Positions 18,701 to 26,206 of a stretch of DNA of 64,000 nucleotides are shown one piece after another (positions within the stretch are counted from its first letter, which is position 1; each line of letters starts with the position of its first letter). Source of the stretch: Klebsiella oxytoca (GTDB taxonomy: Bacteria; Pseudomonadota; Gammaproteobacteria; Enterobacterales; Enterobacteriaceae); assembly GCF_009707385.1 (NCBI RefSeq), contig NZ_CP046115.1:3224001-3288000 (forward strand). Reading direction: 5' to 3'. The notes beneath the pieces were generated by a model. That model was not told the DNA's origin, searched no databases, and saw nothing but the letters and a program-made list of their open reading frames with translations. The position numbers were made by a program, and so were the translations under genes.

Positions 18701-21365
18701 TTAGCGCGCCCGCCCCCACCATTAACAGATGCGGCTTCACGCGGCGACGCAGAGGTTTATGCAGAAGGTCGTGGCTGATGCAGAGGATGGCTGGCAACAG
18801 CCATATCAGCAACAGTATGCCCAGCCAGTAAACCGGGTTGGGTACCCAAAGCAGAGCGAAGAACAGCAATATCAGTAAGGAGGGGGCGACCAGACTGCGA
18901 CGTAGATTATCGAGTAATTTCCAGTAAGAAAGCGCGGTCAGCGGATTCCTGACCCGGGTTCCATCGGCTTTTCTGACGCGTGGTTTTAGCCAGTTAAGCA
19001 GTTGCCAGTCACCCCGGATCCAGCGTGAACGTCGTGCAACATCCGACAGATAATTATTAGGGTACTGTTCGTACAGTAACACCTCGCTCAGCAGACCCGA
19101 ACGTGCATAGCATCCTTCAAGCAGATCGTGGCTGAGTACCAGATTTTCCGGGCAGATGTTGGTAGTGGCCTGCATAAAAATATCAACATCGTAAATCCCT
19201 TTGCCCACAAACGAGCCTTCCCCAAAGAGATCCTGATAAATATCCGAAGACATCATCGAATAAGGGTTATTGCCCGGTACGCTGCTGCGCAGGGCTGCGT
19301 AACGCCCCTGACCGTTGCGTGGTATCTCCTCCGCAAGACCGGGCTGTAAAATACCGAATCCTTTGACAACCCTCTGGCGTACCGGATCATACTCAGGCGT
19401 ATTCAGCGGATGCGCCATCGTCGCGACGAGTTTGTGTGCCGTATCGCGCGGGAGCACCGTATCGCTGTCCAGGGTAATGACGTATTTTATGTGACCCGGT
19501 AAAAGGTGGGCAGGCATCTCTGCAACGCTGACGAATTGCGTTCCGGGATGGCGCAACCAGCTGTTCAGTAACGCCAGTTTTCCCCGCTTGCGTTCATAGC
19601 CCATCCACGCTCCTTCCGAGGGGTTCCATTCAGGCTGGCGATGTAACAGATAAAAACGTGGTCGGCCGGAGGGGTAGCGGCGATTAAGCGCCTGCGTATC
19701 GGCGATAGCCTGTCTGAGCAGCGCGTGACTTTCCGGCGAGGGTTCATTTTCAGAATCAGCAAAATCAGTGAGCAGCGCGAACCTGAGATTTTCGTTTTCA
19801 TTCCCCAACCAGCAGACTTCAAGACTGGTGAGGAGCTGGCTGAAACTTTCGTGGCTGGTCAACATGCAGGGAATGACTAACATGGTGGCACTGTCAGCGG
19901 GAATACCGGCTGAAAAATCCATCCCCGGTAAGGGTCGAGGAACGCGAAAACGGGTGGTTGCATCACTGAGCAAATCGCTCATTAACTGAGTTAATGCGAT
20001 AATCAGAGGTAATATCACCGCGATCAATAGCCAGTCTGCGCCCTGCATGGCGGTTTCGTGCAATATTGCTGCGGTCGCTGCGGTTGTCAGCAACGCCAGG
20101 CTTCCAAGCCATGACAGCAGGGTTATTCTGTTGAAACTGTGCCGCAAGCGTATGAGCCTTGAGGCGTCTGCCAGGAGATGAATATCCAGCGCCTGTCGAC
20201 CTTCGCCCGCAAGATAATAACCAACATGATGTTCCGGTGTATCGGGCGCTTTTTCCTCTGAAAGCGCCAGCACCTTCTCAGCAACCTCAGGCTCGCTGAG
20301 ACCGCTGTCCCTGGCCAGAACCTCAACTACGTGCCGGTAATGATCCCGGGTATTGAAGTGCATCCGGGGATAGATGCCGGCAGGATCATTGCGTAATGCC
20401 TGTTCGACAACGCTTATCGTTTCGGCGAAATCAGCCCAGTCCGTTTCACTCAATAAACGCAGGCCCGCGATGCTGTTACTGACGGACAGCTGGCTGGCGG
20501 CAAGCTGCTGATTGAAACTATGTATGAGAACGTCAGTGGTGATCCCCTGTTCCCGAAGGCACTGATCAACCCAGGTCAGAGGTAACGACAGCGCGTTGCC
20601 ATGCCCCTGCAGGCGCCGAACCAGCTCTGCGACAAACGCACTGGTTAACGGAGGTCGGGAGCGCGCCATATCGGCAACCACCATGATTAAATCACCAGGC
20701 GCACTCTCTGCGCATTCGACAATCCTTGTTATCCACGTATCAGCAAGGTTTCTGTCCTGCTGCGCTTTTATCACTTCCATACTGATACGACGAAGATTTT
20801 CAATCAGCGCAAGGCGCAGCATTCCCGGTAACGCCCAGACTTCACCCAGCGTCAGCGGCGTCACCTGTTGATAGGCAGTGAGATAGCTGGTCAGGCTGGC
20901 GGCATCCCAGCGGCCATCGCCGTGAGCAATGGCCTCTGATGCAATATGATAAATTCGTGGGCAATTCAACGGCGATACAAGCGACGGAAGACCTTTGCCA
21001 AAGCTTTTCGGCAGATGCTGGCGGACAGTGCGGATTTGTTCCTCAATCAGATAATAATTGTCCAGCAGCCATTCACCGGCGGGCATGATACTGGTCTTTT
21101 TACCCGCGTTAAGCTCATAGCAGTTTTGGGTAATGACGGCCTCATTGTCGCCAAGCCGTTTCAGAAGATAATAAGGATGCCTATCCGGTGATACTTTATG
21201 AGTCCGCGCCAGCTTCTGGCCGTAGCGTTCCATCTGGACGGTCGAAAAGAGTTCTGACCGCGGCGAGCTTTCACCGGCAGGATTGTTCGCCGAAAACGTT
21301 ATGTTTTCGGCAGCATTCATCAGAATACGGGAGCGGTTAAACCACGCTCTGGGGATCATTTTCAT
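12783..21365 (-). CDS. Cyclic beta-1,2-glucan synthase-like giant protein (NdvB/Cgs type)
   Basis: At 2860 residues this has the size and order of rhizobial and Brucella cyclic beta-1,2-glucan synthases, which build cyclic periplasmic glucans from UDP-glucose in the inner membrane. Membrane helices lie near 415-475, 815-860 and 950-995. A GT84 glycosyltransferase domain has LDSDTVLP near 631 and RRSRWIRGDW near 780. A glucoamylase-like domain covers about 1300-1530 (HHQGMAFQAL), and GH94 phosphorylase-like regions follow, with GDWNDGMNRVG near 2543. No frameshift is seen, so the gene is probably functional. The start codon lacks a clear ribosome site; ATG 21365 or 21359 are candidates. Family is certain; the exact product is inferred. 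Confidence 0.9.
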   Translation of the reverse strand: MKMIPRAWFNRSRILMNAAENITFSANNPAGESSPRSELFSTVQMERYGQKLARTHKVSPDRHPYYLLKRLGDNEAVITQNCYELNAGKKTSIMPAGEWLLDNYYLIEEQIRTVRQHLPKSFGKGLPSLVSPLNCPRIYHIASEAIAHGDGRWDAASLTSYLTAYQQVTPLTLGEVWALPGMLRLALIENLRRISMEVIKAQQDRNLADTWITRIVECAESAPGDLIMVVADMARSRPPLTSAFVAELVRRLQGHGNALSLPLTWVDQCLREQGITTDVLIHSFNQQLAASQLSVSNSIAGLRLLSETDWADFAETISVVEQALRNDPAGIYPRMHFNTRDHYRHVVEVLARDSGLSEPEVAEKVLALSEEKAPDTPEHHVGYYLAGEGRQALDIHLLADASRLIRLRHSFNRITLLSWLGSLALLTTAATAAILHETAMQGADWLLIAVILPLIIALTQLMSDLLSDATTRFRVPRPLPGMDFSAGIPADSATMLVIPCMLTSHESFSQLLTSLEVCWLGNENENLRFALLTDFADSENEPSPESHALLRQAIADTQALNRRYPSGRPRFYLLHRQPEWNPSEGAWMGYERKRGKLALLNSWLRHPGTQFVSVAEMPAHLLPGHIKYVITLDSDTVLPRDTAHKLVATMAHPLNTPEYDPVRQRVVKGFGILQPGLAEEIPRNGQGRYAALRSSVPGNNPYSMMSSDIYQDLFGEGSFVGKGIYDVDIFMQATTNICPENLVLSHDLLEGCYARSGLLSEVLLYEQYPNNYLSDVARRSRWIRGDWQLLNWLKPRVRKADGTRVRNPLTALSYWKLLDNLRRSLVAPSLLILLFFALLWVPNPVYWLGILLLIWLLPAILCISHDLLHKPLRRRVKPHLLMVGAGALKRLSGISLNFAILPHEAGYSLKAIAVTLWRLGISRRHLSQWVSHSQDSSQARPTVARFYQAMWLNVAGGVALTILTGQFAPQLLGIALPIGLVWCVAPLLMSWLSRQPVRKVFSPNQEQKQLLRQTSREIWAFFETFATAKENWLPPDNYQEIPQPTVAHRTSPTNIGLSLMANLTAWDFGYLPGGEVLRRVSLTLDTMDKMEHYRGHLYNWYDTRTLAPLSPRYISSVDSGNMAGHLLTLRAGLSAMRHQPVLSNQQILAGLNDTLDILEKQWGKNPPDSLRLLRKNCLNAVSLSPQALFSELKSMRTQCNHLTSACHQGSPLQMRWAGHLEHQLVQLCHEWSLLLGWLPASWNEQTLPTLSELARPTLTGTGTPPASVAEQARMRLNIITELEQRLDEHARMDFAFLYSEATSLLSVGYNCDTNMPDKSHYDLLPSEIRLTSFLAIATNQLPLKSWYALGRLFTTIDNETALMSWSGSMFEYLMPNLVMPTWPGSLLDEMSQSAVMRQIHWGKERGVPWGVSESGYHAFDVQHNYQYQAFGVPGLGLRRGLADDMVVAPYATLLALMVSPQRACENLFRLQKNGARGEYGFYEALDYTPSRLATGQLYAVVQSWMAHHQGMAFQALAHVLLDAPMTERFMSSTVFRSASLLLQERVPDAVDLYSPRRHFESHEGMVKPVRYEPRIFYSVDTPSPDIQLLSNGHYHLMLTAGGGGYSRWNDIALTRWRSDTTRDNWGAFCYIRDTQTGDVWSNTWQPTGYTSGQDEEVLFTDAGAEFRRSLGGLSVKTQVVISPEDDVELRRLTLIHRGRKPRSLELTTYAEVVLAPDASDLAHPAFSNLFIQTELAPERDAILCHRRPRSPDEPGPCLFHMMVVHGDNRHNVSFETDRARFIGRGRNPANAQAIETGGMLGNTSGSVLDPILAIRNAIILQPGQPVTIDIIYGISETRQQSLALLEKYRDYPIADRVFELAWSHSLVVLRQMNASEDDATLFNSLASAVLYPVQELRAEGQAIGRNRRGQSGLWGWAISGDLPIVLLSITSEESITSVTTLIQAHRYWRQKGLDVDLVILNNSPGGYQQGLQNQIMELIYAGSEASLLDKKGGLFVRNGEHLSAEDKLLLMSVACLYLDDRAGGINEQLNQRIHTLKSPARAFIPRAVRERNQHTDWSPDTSQLCHFNGYGGFSQDGREYQIVLRENALTPAPWSNILANSRFGSVISEAGQAYTWYENAHEYRLTPWENDPVSDRSGEAFYLRDEESGECWSPTALPVRGHGDYLTRHGFGYSVFAHRESGIDSELTVLVAEEDPVKLVLLTLSNSSGRTRQLSVTGYVEWTLGETRTRSAPHIVTHVARTPGGCGVLANNFYGDNGGGRTAFFAVSGNDCSLTGDRREFIGRNGSLHAPSAMKLQKLSGKTGAGLDPCGAVQSAVTLIDGDQRTFIFILGAEENDVCAQETLARYMNEDTVRQELNRIHNHWHNVLDKIVVNTPDTSVNLLVNGWLLYQTVACRLMARSGYYQSGGAFGFRDQLQDTLALSHAAPDRMREQIILCASRQFIEGDVQHWWHPPHGNGVRTRCSDDYLWLPLAVCHYVETTGDMDALEIRIPYLEGRSLQLGEESVYDTPVISGTEETLWLHCVKAIHYGLRFGEHGLPLMGAGDWNDGMNRVGIEGKGESVWLGFFLYDILQRFAALAEHRLDESVAAMCRSQALRLQSNLEAHAWDGEWYRRGYFDDGTPLGSKTSQDCRIDAIAQSWSVLSGAASPGRCAKAMQALDKHLVDNEGGLIKLLTPPFDGHGPNPGYIQGYLPGVRENGGQYTHGAIWAVMAFARMGNAERAWQLWSMLSPINHTLNADSVGIYKAEPYVMSADVYSVAPHTGRAGWSWYTGSAAWAWRLLTEGLLGIKRSGTDFSVHARLPDEWSSFSMAYQYGESHYQISVSRGDAEYCVTLDGVLLPDDRIPLKDDGQNHTVEIIQN

Positions 21366-21520
21366 AGCATTGCTCTGATGCGACGTTAGCGCGCAGGAGC
21401 AGTTGCGAAATCAGTTCAGAAACGTTCTCTCAGGATGGGCGTCAGGCATCAGGGATTTAACAGCTGCCGGAATCTAACATAAGTATAGGACATGAGCTCT
21501 GTTCTGCGGTTTTGGTCGAG

Positions 21521-21685
21521 CTAGCGTCGGGAGATAAACAGAGCCTTACATCCGGGGCAAAGCATGGTCTGGTTGAGCCGGATTTTTGACAACGGTTGTA
21601 CTGATTTTAAGCCACAAACAGGACAGGCAGCAGTGGCAGTAGACGCACTACTGAAGAATTTCATTGCGTAATTGATAACAGACAT
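21521..21685 (-). CDS. YnfU-like zinc-ribbon microprotein
   Basis: A 54-residue reading frame (MSVINYAMKFFSS...) carries CPVC and CPGC knuckles around a K-I-R-L-N-Q-T-M-L core, the same plan as the protein at 12200-12376 and E. coli YnfU. AAAGGTT lies 8 bp before the ATG. The gene lies between the glucan synthase gene and the CspH-like gene, on the same strand as both. It is short enough to be missed by most gene callers. Function is unknown; a zinc site is inferred from the four cysteines. Confidence 0.72.
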   Translation of the reverse strand: MSVINYAMKFFSSASTATAACPVCGLKSVQPLSKIRLNQTMLCPGCKALFISRR

Positions 21686-21766
21686 AACCATTAACCTTTC
21701 AATGAATGAGCTTCACCGTACCACATGTGGTTAAGTTTTAATCTATCTATTTTGACACACTGAAAA

Positions 21767-21979
21767 TCAGGAAAGATAAATGTTCGCAGCCACAGGCCCC
21801 CTGAGACCGTTTATCCGGCAAAACTCTATGCGGCTTCCAGGGATGAGTAATTCTGATTCGCGAGAGTTAACGGCTGAAATGTGAAGCAGAACGTCTTTTC
21901 GTCCATCAGATGGGATGATGAGGCCTTTACCACTAAGAATATCAAAGCTTTTGACAATTCCTGTCATTTTATGGGACAA
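21767..21979 (-). CDS. cspH: CspH-like cold-shock domain protein
   Basis: This 70-residue CspA-family protein matches E. coli CspH closely ([46 protein letters not shown]). The start appears to be TTG at 21979, with AAGGA 6 bp upstream, giving the family's MSxKMTG beginning; ATG at 21967 is the alternative. The RNP1 motif is altered (KGLIIP instead of KGFGFI), as in CspH, so RNA binding may be weak. It is divergent from the second csp gene at 22258. Confidence 0.88.
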   Translation of the reverse strand: MSHKMTGIVKSFDILSGKGLIIPSDGRKDVLLHISAVNSRESELLIPGSRIEFCRINGLRGPVAANIYLS

Positions 21980-22257
21980 GTCAATTCCTTATTGAAAACA
22001 CGTAAAGACTATACATTGAAAATGGCATTCAGCCACTTTTATTTTCCCTGCAGGACCTCTGGACGGCTAAAAGATAATTTGCTTATATCGATTCCCTGTG
22101 CCTTAATGAATCCCATCAGTTCGATGTACTAATGAAAGTTAGAAATTTTCCGGGCAGTTCTCATTACCAGGCGCTATCGTTGATATCCCCTCTTTTGAGT
22201 CCATATGTTTAATCCTATACGTTTACTATCAATACAATCATGTATAACGGAGTCAGT

Positions 22258-22476
22258 ATGACCTCTAGAATTATGGGCCTGGTTAAATGGTTTAACGAAG
22301 ACAAAGGTTTTGGCTTCATCTCTCCTCTTGATGGCAGCAAAGATATCTTTGTCCATTTGTCTGCACTTGATGGCGACAACTTTAAAACTTTATTTGAAGG
22401 TCAGAAAGTTGAATTCGCCATTCACCGCGGAGACAAGGGTCCTGCTGCTGCAAACGTAACACTTTGCGATAAATAA
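22258..22476 (+). CDS. CspA-family cold-shock protein
   Basis: A 72-residue OB-fold nucleic-acid chaperone with intact RNP1 (KGFGFI) and RNP2 (IFVHL) motifs, beginning [18 protein letters not shown]. It resembles the cold-inducible CspB/CspG/CspI group. GGAG lies 6 bp before ATG 22258; the in-frame ATG at 22240 is rejected because it lacks homology. The 278-bp gap back to cspH is long enough for a structured cold-shock leader, which I infer from the family. Confidence 0.92.
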   Translation: MTSRIMGLVKWFNEDKGFGFISPLDGSKDIFVHLSALDGDNFKTLFEGQKVEFAIHRGDKGPAAANVTLCDK

Positions 22477-22744
22477 ATCATTGTGGGTCTGCGATAACTA
22501 TAAAGGATTATTCCTGAGTAGACAGATCCATAACTTAAATCAGATGAAAGTCGTTTATTCATAATATCTGATCAGCATATTTTTCAAAATTATGAGTATG
22601 CTAACCGATGTGATGAAGTGCAGTACTACTGCATAAAAAGTCTAAAAGCACAAACTAACCACATGTTAAATAAGAAGTGCGTAATGGCTTTGACCTTAAT
22701 GGCATCTGCCAGTTAATATCCACGAGAGAACAGGGTAATAGAAT

Positions 22745-22972
22745 ATGATTAAAGTCCTTGTTTTCTTTAATGCTGAATCCTGTAAAGTCATGACCGTTCT
22801 GGAAGGTATATCCTCTATCAGGCAGGAATATCCAAACGGTGAAGAAACACATCTTCGGATTATGTCTGCAGGTTTTCCTTCCTTAACTGGCGATCATGGT
22901 ATTGTTTACGTGGCTACTGACAGGGAGTTAACGTCACAGGAGATACTTGATGCGGCCAGGAAATATTTATAG
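22745..22972 (+). CDS. Small protein of unknown function
   Basis: I do not recognise this 75-residue protein (MIKVLVFFNAESCKVM...). It has one hydrophobic N-terminal strand, an alternating pattern suggesting a small alpha/beta fold, and one cysteine. A clean terminator begins 88 bp downstream, which supports it as a transcribed unit. It belongs by position to the cold-shock block. Confidence 0.55.
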   Translation: MIKVLVFFNAESCKVMTVLEGISSIRQEYPNGEETHLRIMSAGFPSLTGDHGIVYVATDRELTSQEILDAARKYL

Positions 22973-23535
22973 CATTTTTGTCATGCTCTCTGCTCCACGT
23001 TTAATTGCATGCTTACCCTATTTATCAGAATCGAACAAAAATGAGTTGAAAAAATTTATGGCCTGCTAACAGCAGGCTTTTTTTTTACATTACACTTTTT
23101 TAGAAACACCTCTATAAAGAGAGAGTAATTCGCTACCTTCTGACAAAATGCAGGTGTCTCTCCCCTGCGTGCCATCTTGCCATTTGTGAAAAACCTTGCT
23201 AAGTGGCGGCGCTGTCTCTCCTCATTTTAAATCTCATCAGGTGTGACTGAAGCAATAAGTTATGAGGATATAAAAAGGCTCTCCGGATGACTCCTGGCAT
23301 CATAGTTTTAAGTACCTTCAAAAACGCATGGACATTTCGTAGGAGTTGTAATTTAGTTCTTACACATTCTTCTTAATTTTTTCTTGCGACAAGAGATTTA
23401 TATAAGTAGTCTAAACCTCGTTAATAACAATATGTCCCAATCGCATTAAAATGCTCAGTAAGAAAAATCGGGTCGATGAGCAACCGTCGACATTGGTATT
23501 TGCTGAACAACGAAAAAACTTTAAAAGGTCTCTTT
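22973..23535. other. Interval upstream of the hns-like gene
   Basis: These 563 bp contain the terminator at 23061-23086 and no supported gene. The AT-rich stretch 23340-23450 just upstream of the H-NS paralogue is a likely promoter region and possible autoregulatory site, but I see no distinctive motif. Confidence 0.5.
23061..23087 (+). terminator. Rho-independent terminator
   Basis: A perfect hairpin GCCTGCT-aac-AGCAGGC is followed by nine T residues. It ends the unit containing the gene at 22745-22972. Confidence 0.92.
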
Positions 23536-23940
23536 ATGTCAGATGCTCTAACACAGTTAAACAATATCCGTACCTTACGTTCTCAGACTCGTGAAATGTC
23601 ATTAGATGTACTGGAAGATGTTCTGGAAAAGTTTAAAATTATTCTTATAGAACGACGAGAAGAAGAGACATTACGTCTTGCAAATGAAAGTCAGCGCCGC
23701 GATAAACTGGAAACACTTCGTCAGATGATGCTTGATGAGGGTATCGACCCCTCCGAACTTTTAGCTGCTATTGGCTCTCCAGGTAAGGCTAAAAGGACGC
23801 GCTCCCCCCGCCCCGCGAAGTATCGATATACTAACGAAACTGGAGAGTCAAAAACATGGTCAGGTCAGGGGCGAATGCCGAAGCGGATCTCAAATCTGAT
23901 TGCTGAAGGTGGGGAATTAAAAGATTTTGAAATCAGCTAA
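23536..23940 (+). CDS. H-NS/StpA-family nucleoid protein
   Basis: This 134-residue H-NS paralogue has the N-terminal coiled-coil oligomerisation domain (residues 1-65, LNNIRTLRSQTREMSLDVLEDVLEKF) and a linker. The C-terminal DNA-binding domain carries the motif TWSGQGRMP (residues 108-115, QGR at 111-113). H-NS proteins silence AT-rich foreign DNA. An island-borne copy may silence the island or modulate host H-NS by heteromer formation, which is inference. The start at 23536 matches H-NS; the upstream ATG at 23476 is rejected. A strong terminator follows at once. Confidence 0.93.
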   Translation: MSDALTQLNNIRTLRSQTREMSLDVLEDVLEKFKIILIERREEETLRLANESQRRDKLETLRQMMLDEGIDPSELLAAIGSPGKAKRTRSPRPAKYRYTNETGESKTWSGQGRMPKRISNLIAEGGELKDFEIS

Positions 23941-23970
23941 AAAGAGCCGGGTAAAACCCGGCTCTTTTTT
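23941..23970 (+). terminator. Rho-independent terminator of the hns-like gene
   Basis: A perfect hairpin AAAGAGCCGGGT-aaa-ACCCGGCTCTTT with a T run starts directly after the stop codon. Confidence 0.95.
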
Positions 23971-24394
23971 GTAAATGCCGCAAGTTGCCTTAGAGAATAG
24001 TCGAGAAACATTTAGTTCCGTCGATGTAGCCGAGGCGCTGTTTAAAATCACAGTGCTGCTTAAGGGAGAAACCGGTTATCTTGCAGATCGCTACAGCGAG
24101 TGAAAAGAGAGCCATCAGGAGCTTTCATTCCGAGTCAATCAGGACAAAAAATAACGTATGTTCTTCGTGAATCCATACTGCATGAGCTTAACAACGTCTG
24201 CCATTGGCACTAAGCGGACTTTTCAACATCAGGACATTTCTAACGAGCCAGTGATTAGACAATCCTAGTGAGCTTTGACATGCGATGTAGTGGCTAAATG
24301 GAGATGTCCGTCTCGGGGCTGCGGATGTTTTCCTGGACTGTTATGTTGTGATTCCAAGATGCTGTCGGCACTTCACCGGACTCATTGCACCTAA
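23971..24394. other. Gene-free junction with repeat fragment
   Basis: About 420 bp without a gene. A fragment of the dispersed repeat (TTGGCACTAAGCGGACT, ending at 24220) lies at 24196-24220, and an IS remnant follows. This is a junction between the cold-shock block and the fructan operon. Confidence 0.55.
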
Positions 24395-24607
24395 TTAATG
24401 CTCAACAACTGCAATTTTCTGTGCACGAGAATAGCGTTCTCTTGGCTTTAATCCCTTGGGTAAATCGCCCTTCTTTTCATAAATCCGAACCCAACGGCTC
24501 AACTGTTTTGTGGACAGATATCCTAACTCCATGACAACAACGGAAGCTTTGTTTCCGTACCAGTAATAGAGTTCGACGGCCCGGAGTCGGTCCTCGTATG
24601 AATGCAT
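24395..24607 (-). pseudogene. IS3-family orfA fragment (IS150-like)
   Basis: A 70-residue frame (MHSYEDRLRAVELYYWYGNKA...) matches the N-terminal helix-turn-helix half of IS150-type InsA proteins. The usual C-terminal part and orfB are absent, so this is a remnant. It marks a past insertion at the edge of the fructan operon. Confidence 0.75.
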
Positions 24608-24669
24608 AAATTAACTCCTGAAGGTCCAGGAATTCGTCTGCACCTCATCCAGGCCAGTTTAACGCGTGC

Positions 24670-26049
24670 TTAGAAGAAGTACTTAAAACGCACGCGCGCG
24701 CCGTAGCGATCGTCGTCATCGCTCTGGCTCAGCTTATTGTCGCTATCCAGAATGGAGTAATAGGCGCCGAGATAGATATTAAAGTTCTGCATATTCATCA
24801 CGTTCGGAATTTGATACGACGCGTGGAAGGTATGAATATTGTAGGTGCCTTCATCCTTAATCCAGCAATCGTTATCGCAAATCACCCCGGCATAATCGCT
24901 GATTTTGTTATGCGCGTAGATATATCCCAGCTCGAAGCGCCGCCACAGCGCGTTCACCCCGGCGGTCAAATCCTGTTCGTTGCTGGCGTCCATATAAGCG
25001 GTGTTCAGATTCACCACCACCCCGTCCTCCGGGTCGCGCTTCAGGCCGTTCCAGGTCATGGTCAGGCCATAGCCGGTGCGCCCCGACTGATCGATAAAGT
25101 TGCCCTGGGCATCTTTATAGCCGTAGGCGTTCTGCACCACGTTCGCTTCCATGGCCGCGGCAACGGAAAATTCGTCTTTCGCCCATGACACCACCGGACG
25201 CAAATAGGCGACGTTCTTTTTCTGCTCCATATCTCGACCATGGTAGCCATCGTTGTCGTACAGCGACGTACCGTCTTCCAGCAGGGTGTTGAGCTCAAAA
25301 TACCAGTTATCAAGCTGCTTGCTCAGCAGAAAGTTGCCGCCTGCGTCAGAGCGGCCGCGCCCCTCTTTCATCATATAGATATAGCCATGGCCGTCGCTGT
25401 AGAGGTCGTTGGCGGTATTACCGGAGTGCTCGACGAAGGTGTCCTGGTTCAGCGGGAACATATCGTACGCTTCAAAGCGCCCCACTTTCACCTTCCAGTC
25501 GTTCTCCTGACCAAAGAAGAAAACCGCGTCGTCGAGGTTCATCGAGCCGGTCATATCCGCCAGCGGCTGGACAGAGAAACCGGCAAAATAGCCGTTATCC
25601 GTTTTGCGGATACCGTCGAAGCCGAGCAGGATACGGCCGTTTAAATCCCACTTATCGTAGGTGGGATCGCTGCCGACATCGGCGTTGGTCATCGCCAGCA
25701 GACCGTGTTTGCTTTCCGCGTCCATGTTGAACTCCACGTCGCCGTAGATTTTCAGATCGCCATAGCCGGATAATTTCAGCTCCGGGACGCTAAGATTCTT
25801 TTTACTCTCCGCGGTTGCTGCCGCGCTGTTTACCGGCACACGAGTTTGCGCCGCCTGAATCGCGGCATTCTGCTTCGCCTGCAAATCCCGCACCTGGCCT
25901 TCCGCTACCGTCGCCCGGCTTTCCGCGGCGGCTAGCCGCGCTTCAAGCTGTTCCATTCGTTGTTCCAGCGTCAGTTGATTATTTTTTCCGACCGCCGATC
26001 CCGTCATTAAACACAAGCCTAGCGCTATTGATAATGTTGTTTTATTCAT
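24670..26049 (-). CDS. ScrY/LamB-type outer-membrane sugar porin
   Basis: This 459-residue maltoporin-family channel should let oligosaccharides cross the outer membrane. It has a signal peptide (residues 1-22, LCLMTGSAVG), a periplasmic coiled coil (about 25-62, QLTLEQRMEQLEARLAAAES) as in sucrose porin ScrY, and an 18-strand barrel ending in F (KYFF). The start MNKTTLSIALGL at 26049 was chosen because it opens the signal peptide. It is the last gene of the lacI-transporter-GH32-GH91-porin run; the 157-bp gap before it may hold its own promoter. Substrate is inferred from the neighbours. Confidence 0.88.
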   Translation of the reverse strand: MNKTTLSIALGLCLMTGSAVGKNNQLTLEQRMEQLEARLAAAESRATVAEGQVRDLQAKQNAAIQAAQTRVPVNSAAATAESKKNLSVPELKLSGYGDLKIYGDVEFNMDAESKHGLLAMTNADVGSDPTYDKWDLNGRILLGFDGIRKTDNGYFAGFSVQPLADMTGSMNLDDAVFFFGQENDWKVKVGRFEAYDMFPLNQDTFVEHSGNTANDLYSDGHGYIYMMKEGRGRSDAGGNFLLSKQLDNWYFELNTLLEDGTSLYDNDGYHGRDMEQKKNVAYLRPVVSWAKDEFSVAAAMEANVVQNAYGYKDAQGNFIDQSGRTGYGLTMTWNGLKRDPEDGVVVNLNTAYMDASNEQDLTAGVNALWRRFELGYIYAHNKISDYAGVICDNDCWIKDEGTYNIHTFHASYQIPNVMNMQNFNIYLGAYYSILDSDNKLSQSDDDDRYGARVRFKYFF

Positions 26050-26206
26050 TTTTATTTTCCCAGAGGTAAAAGGTGGGATAAGGTGAATAAAAATATTCAC
26101 CTTTTATATTTTGATTTTTATTTAGCAGAAGAATGAATGAAATAACGTGTAATCTGCCTCCTTAAATAACGTCATTCGCTATACGGATTAACAAACAGAG
26201 TGAATA

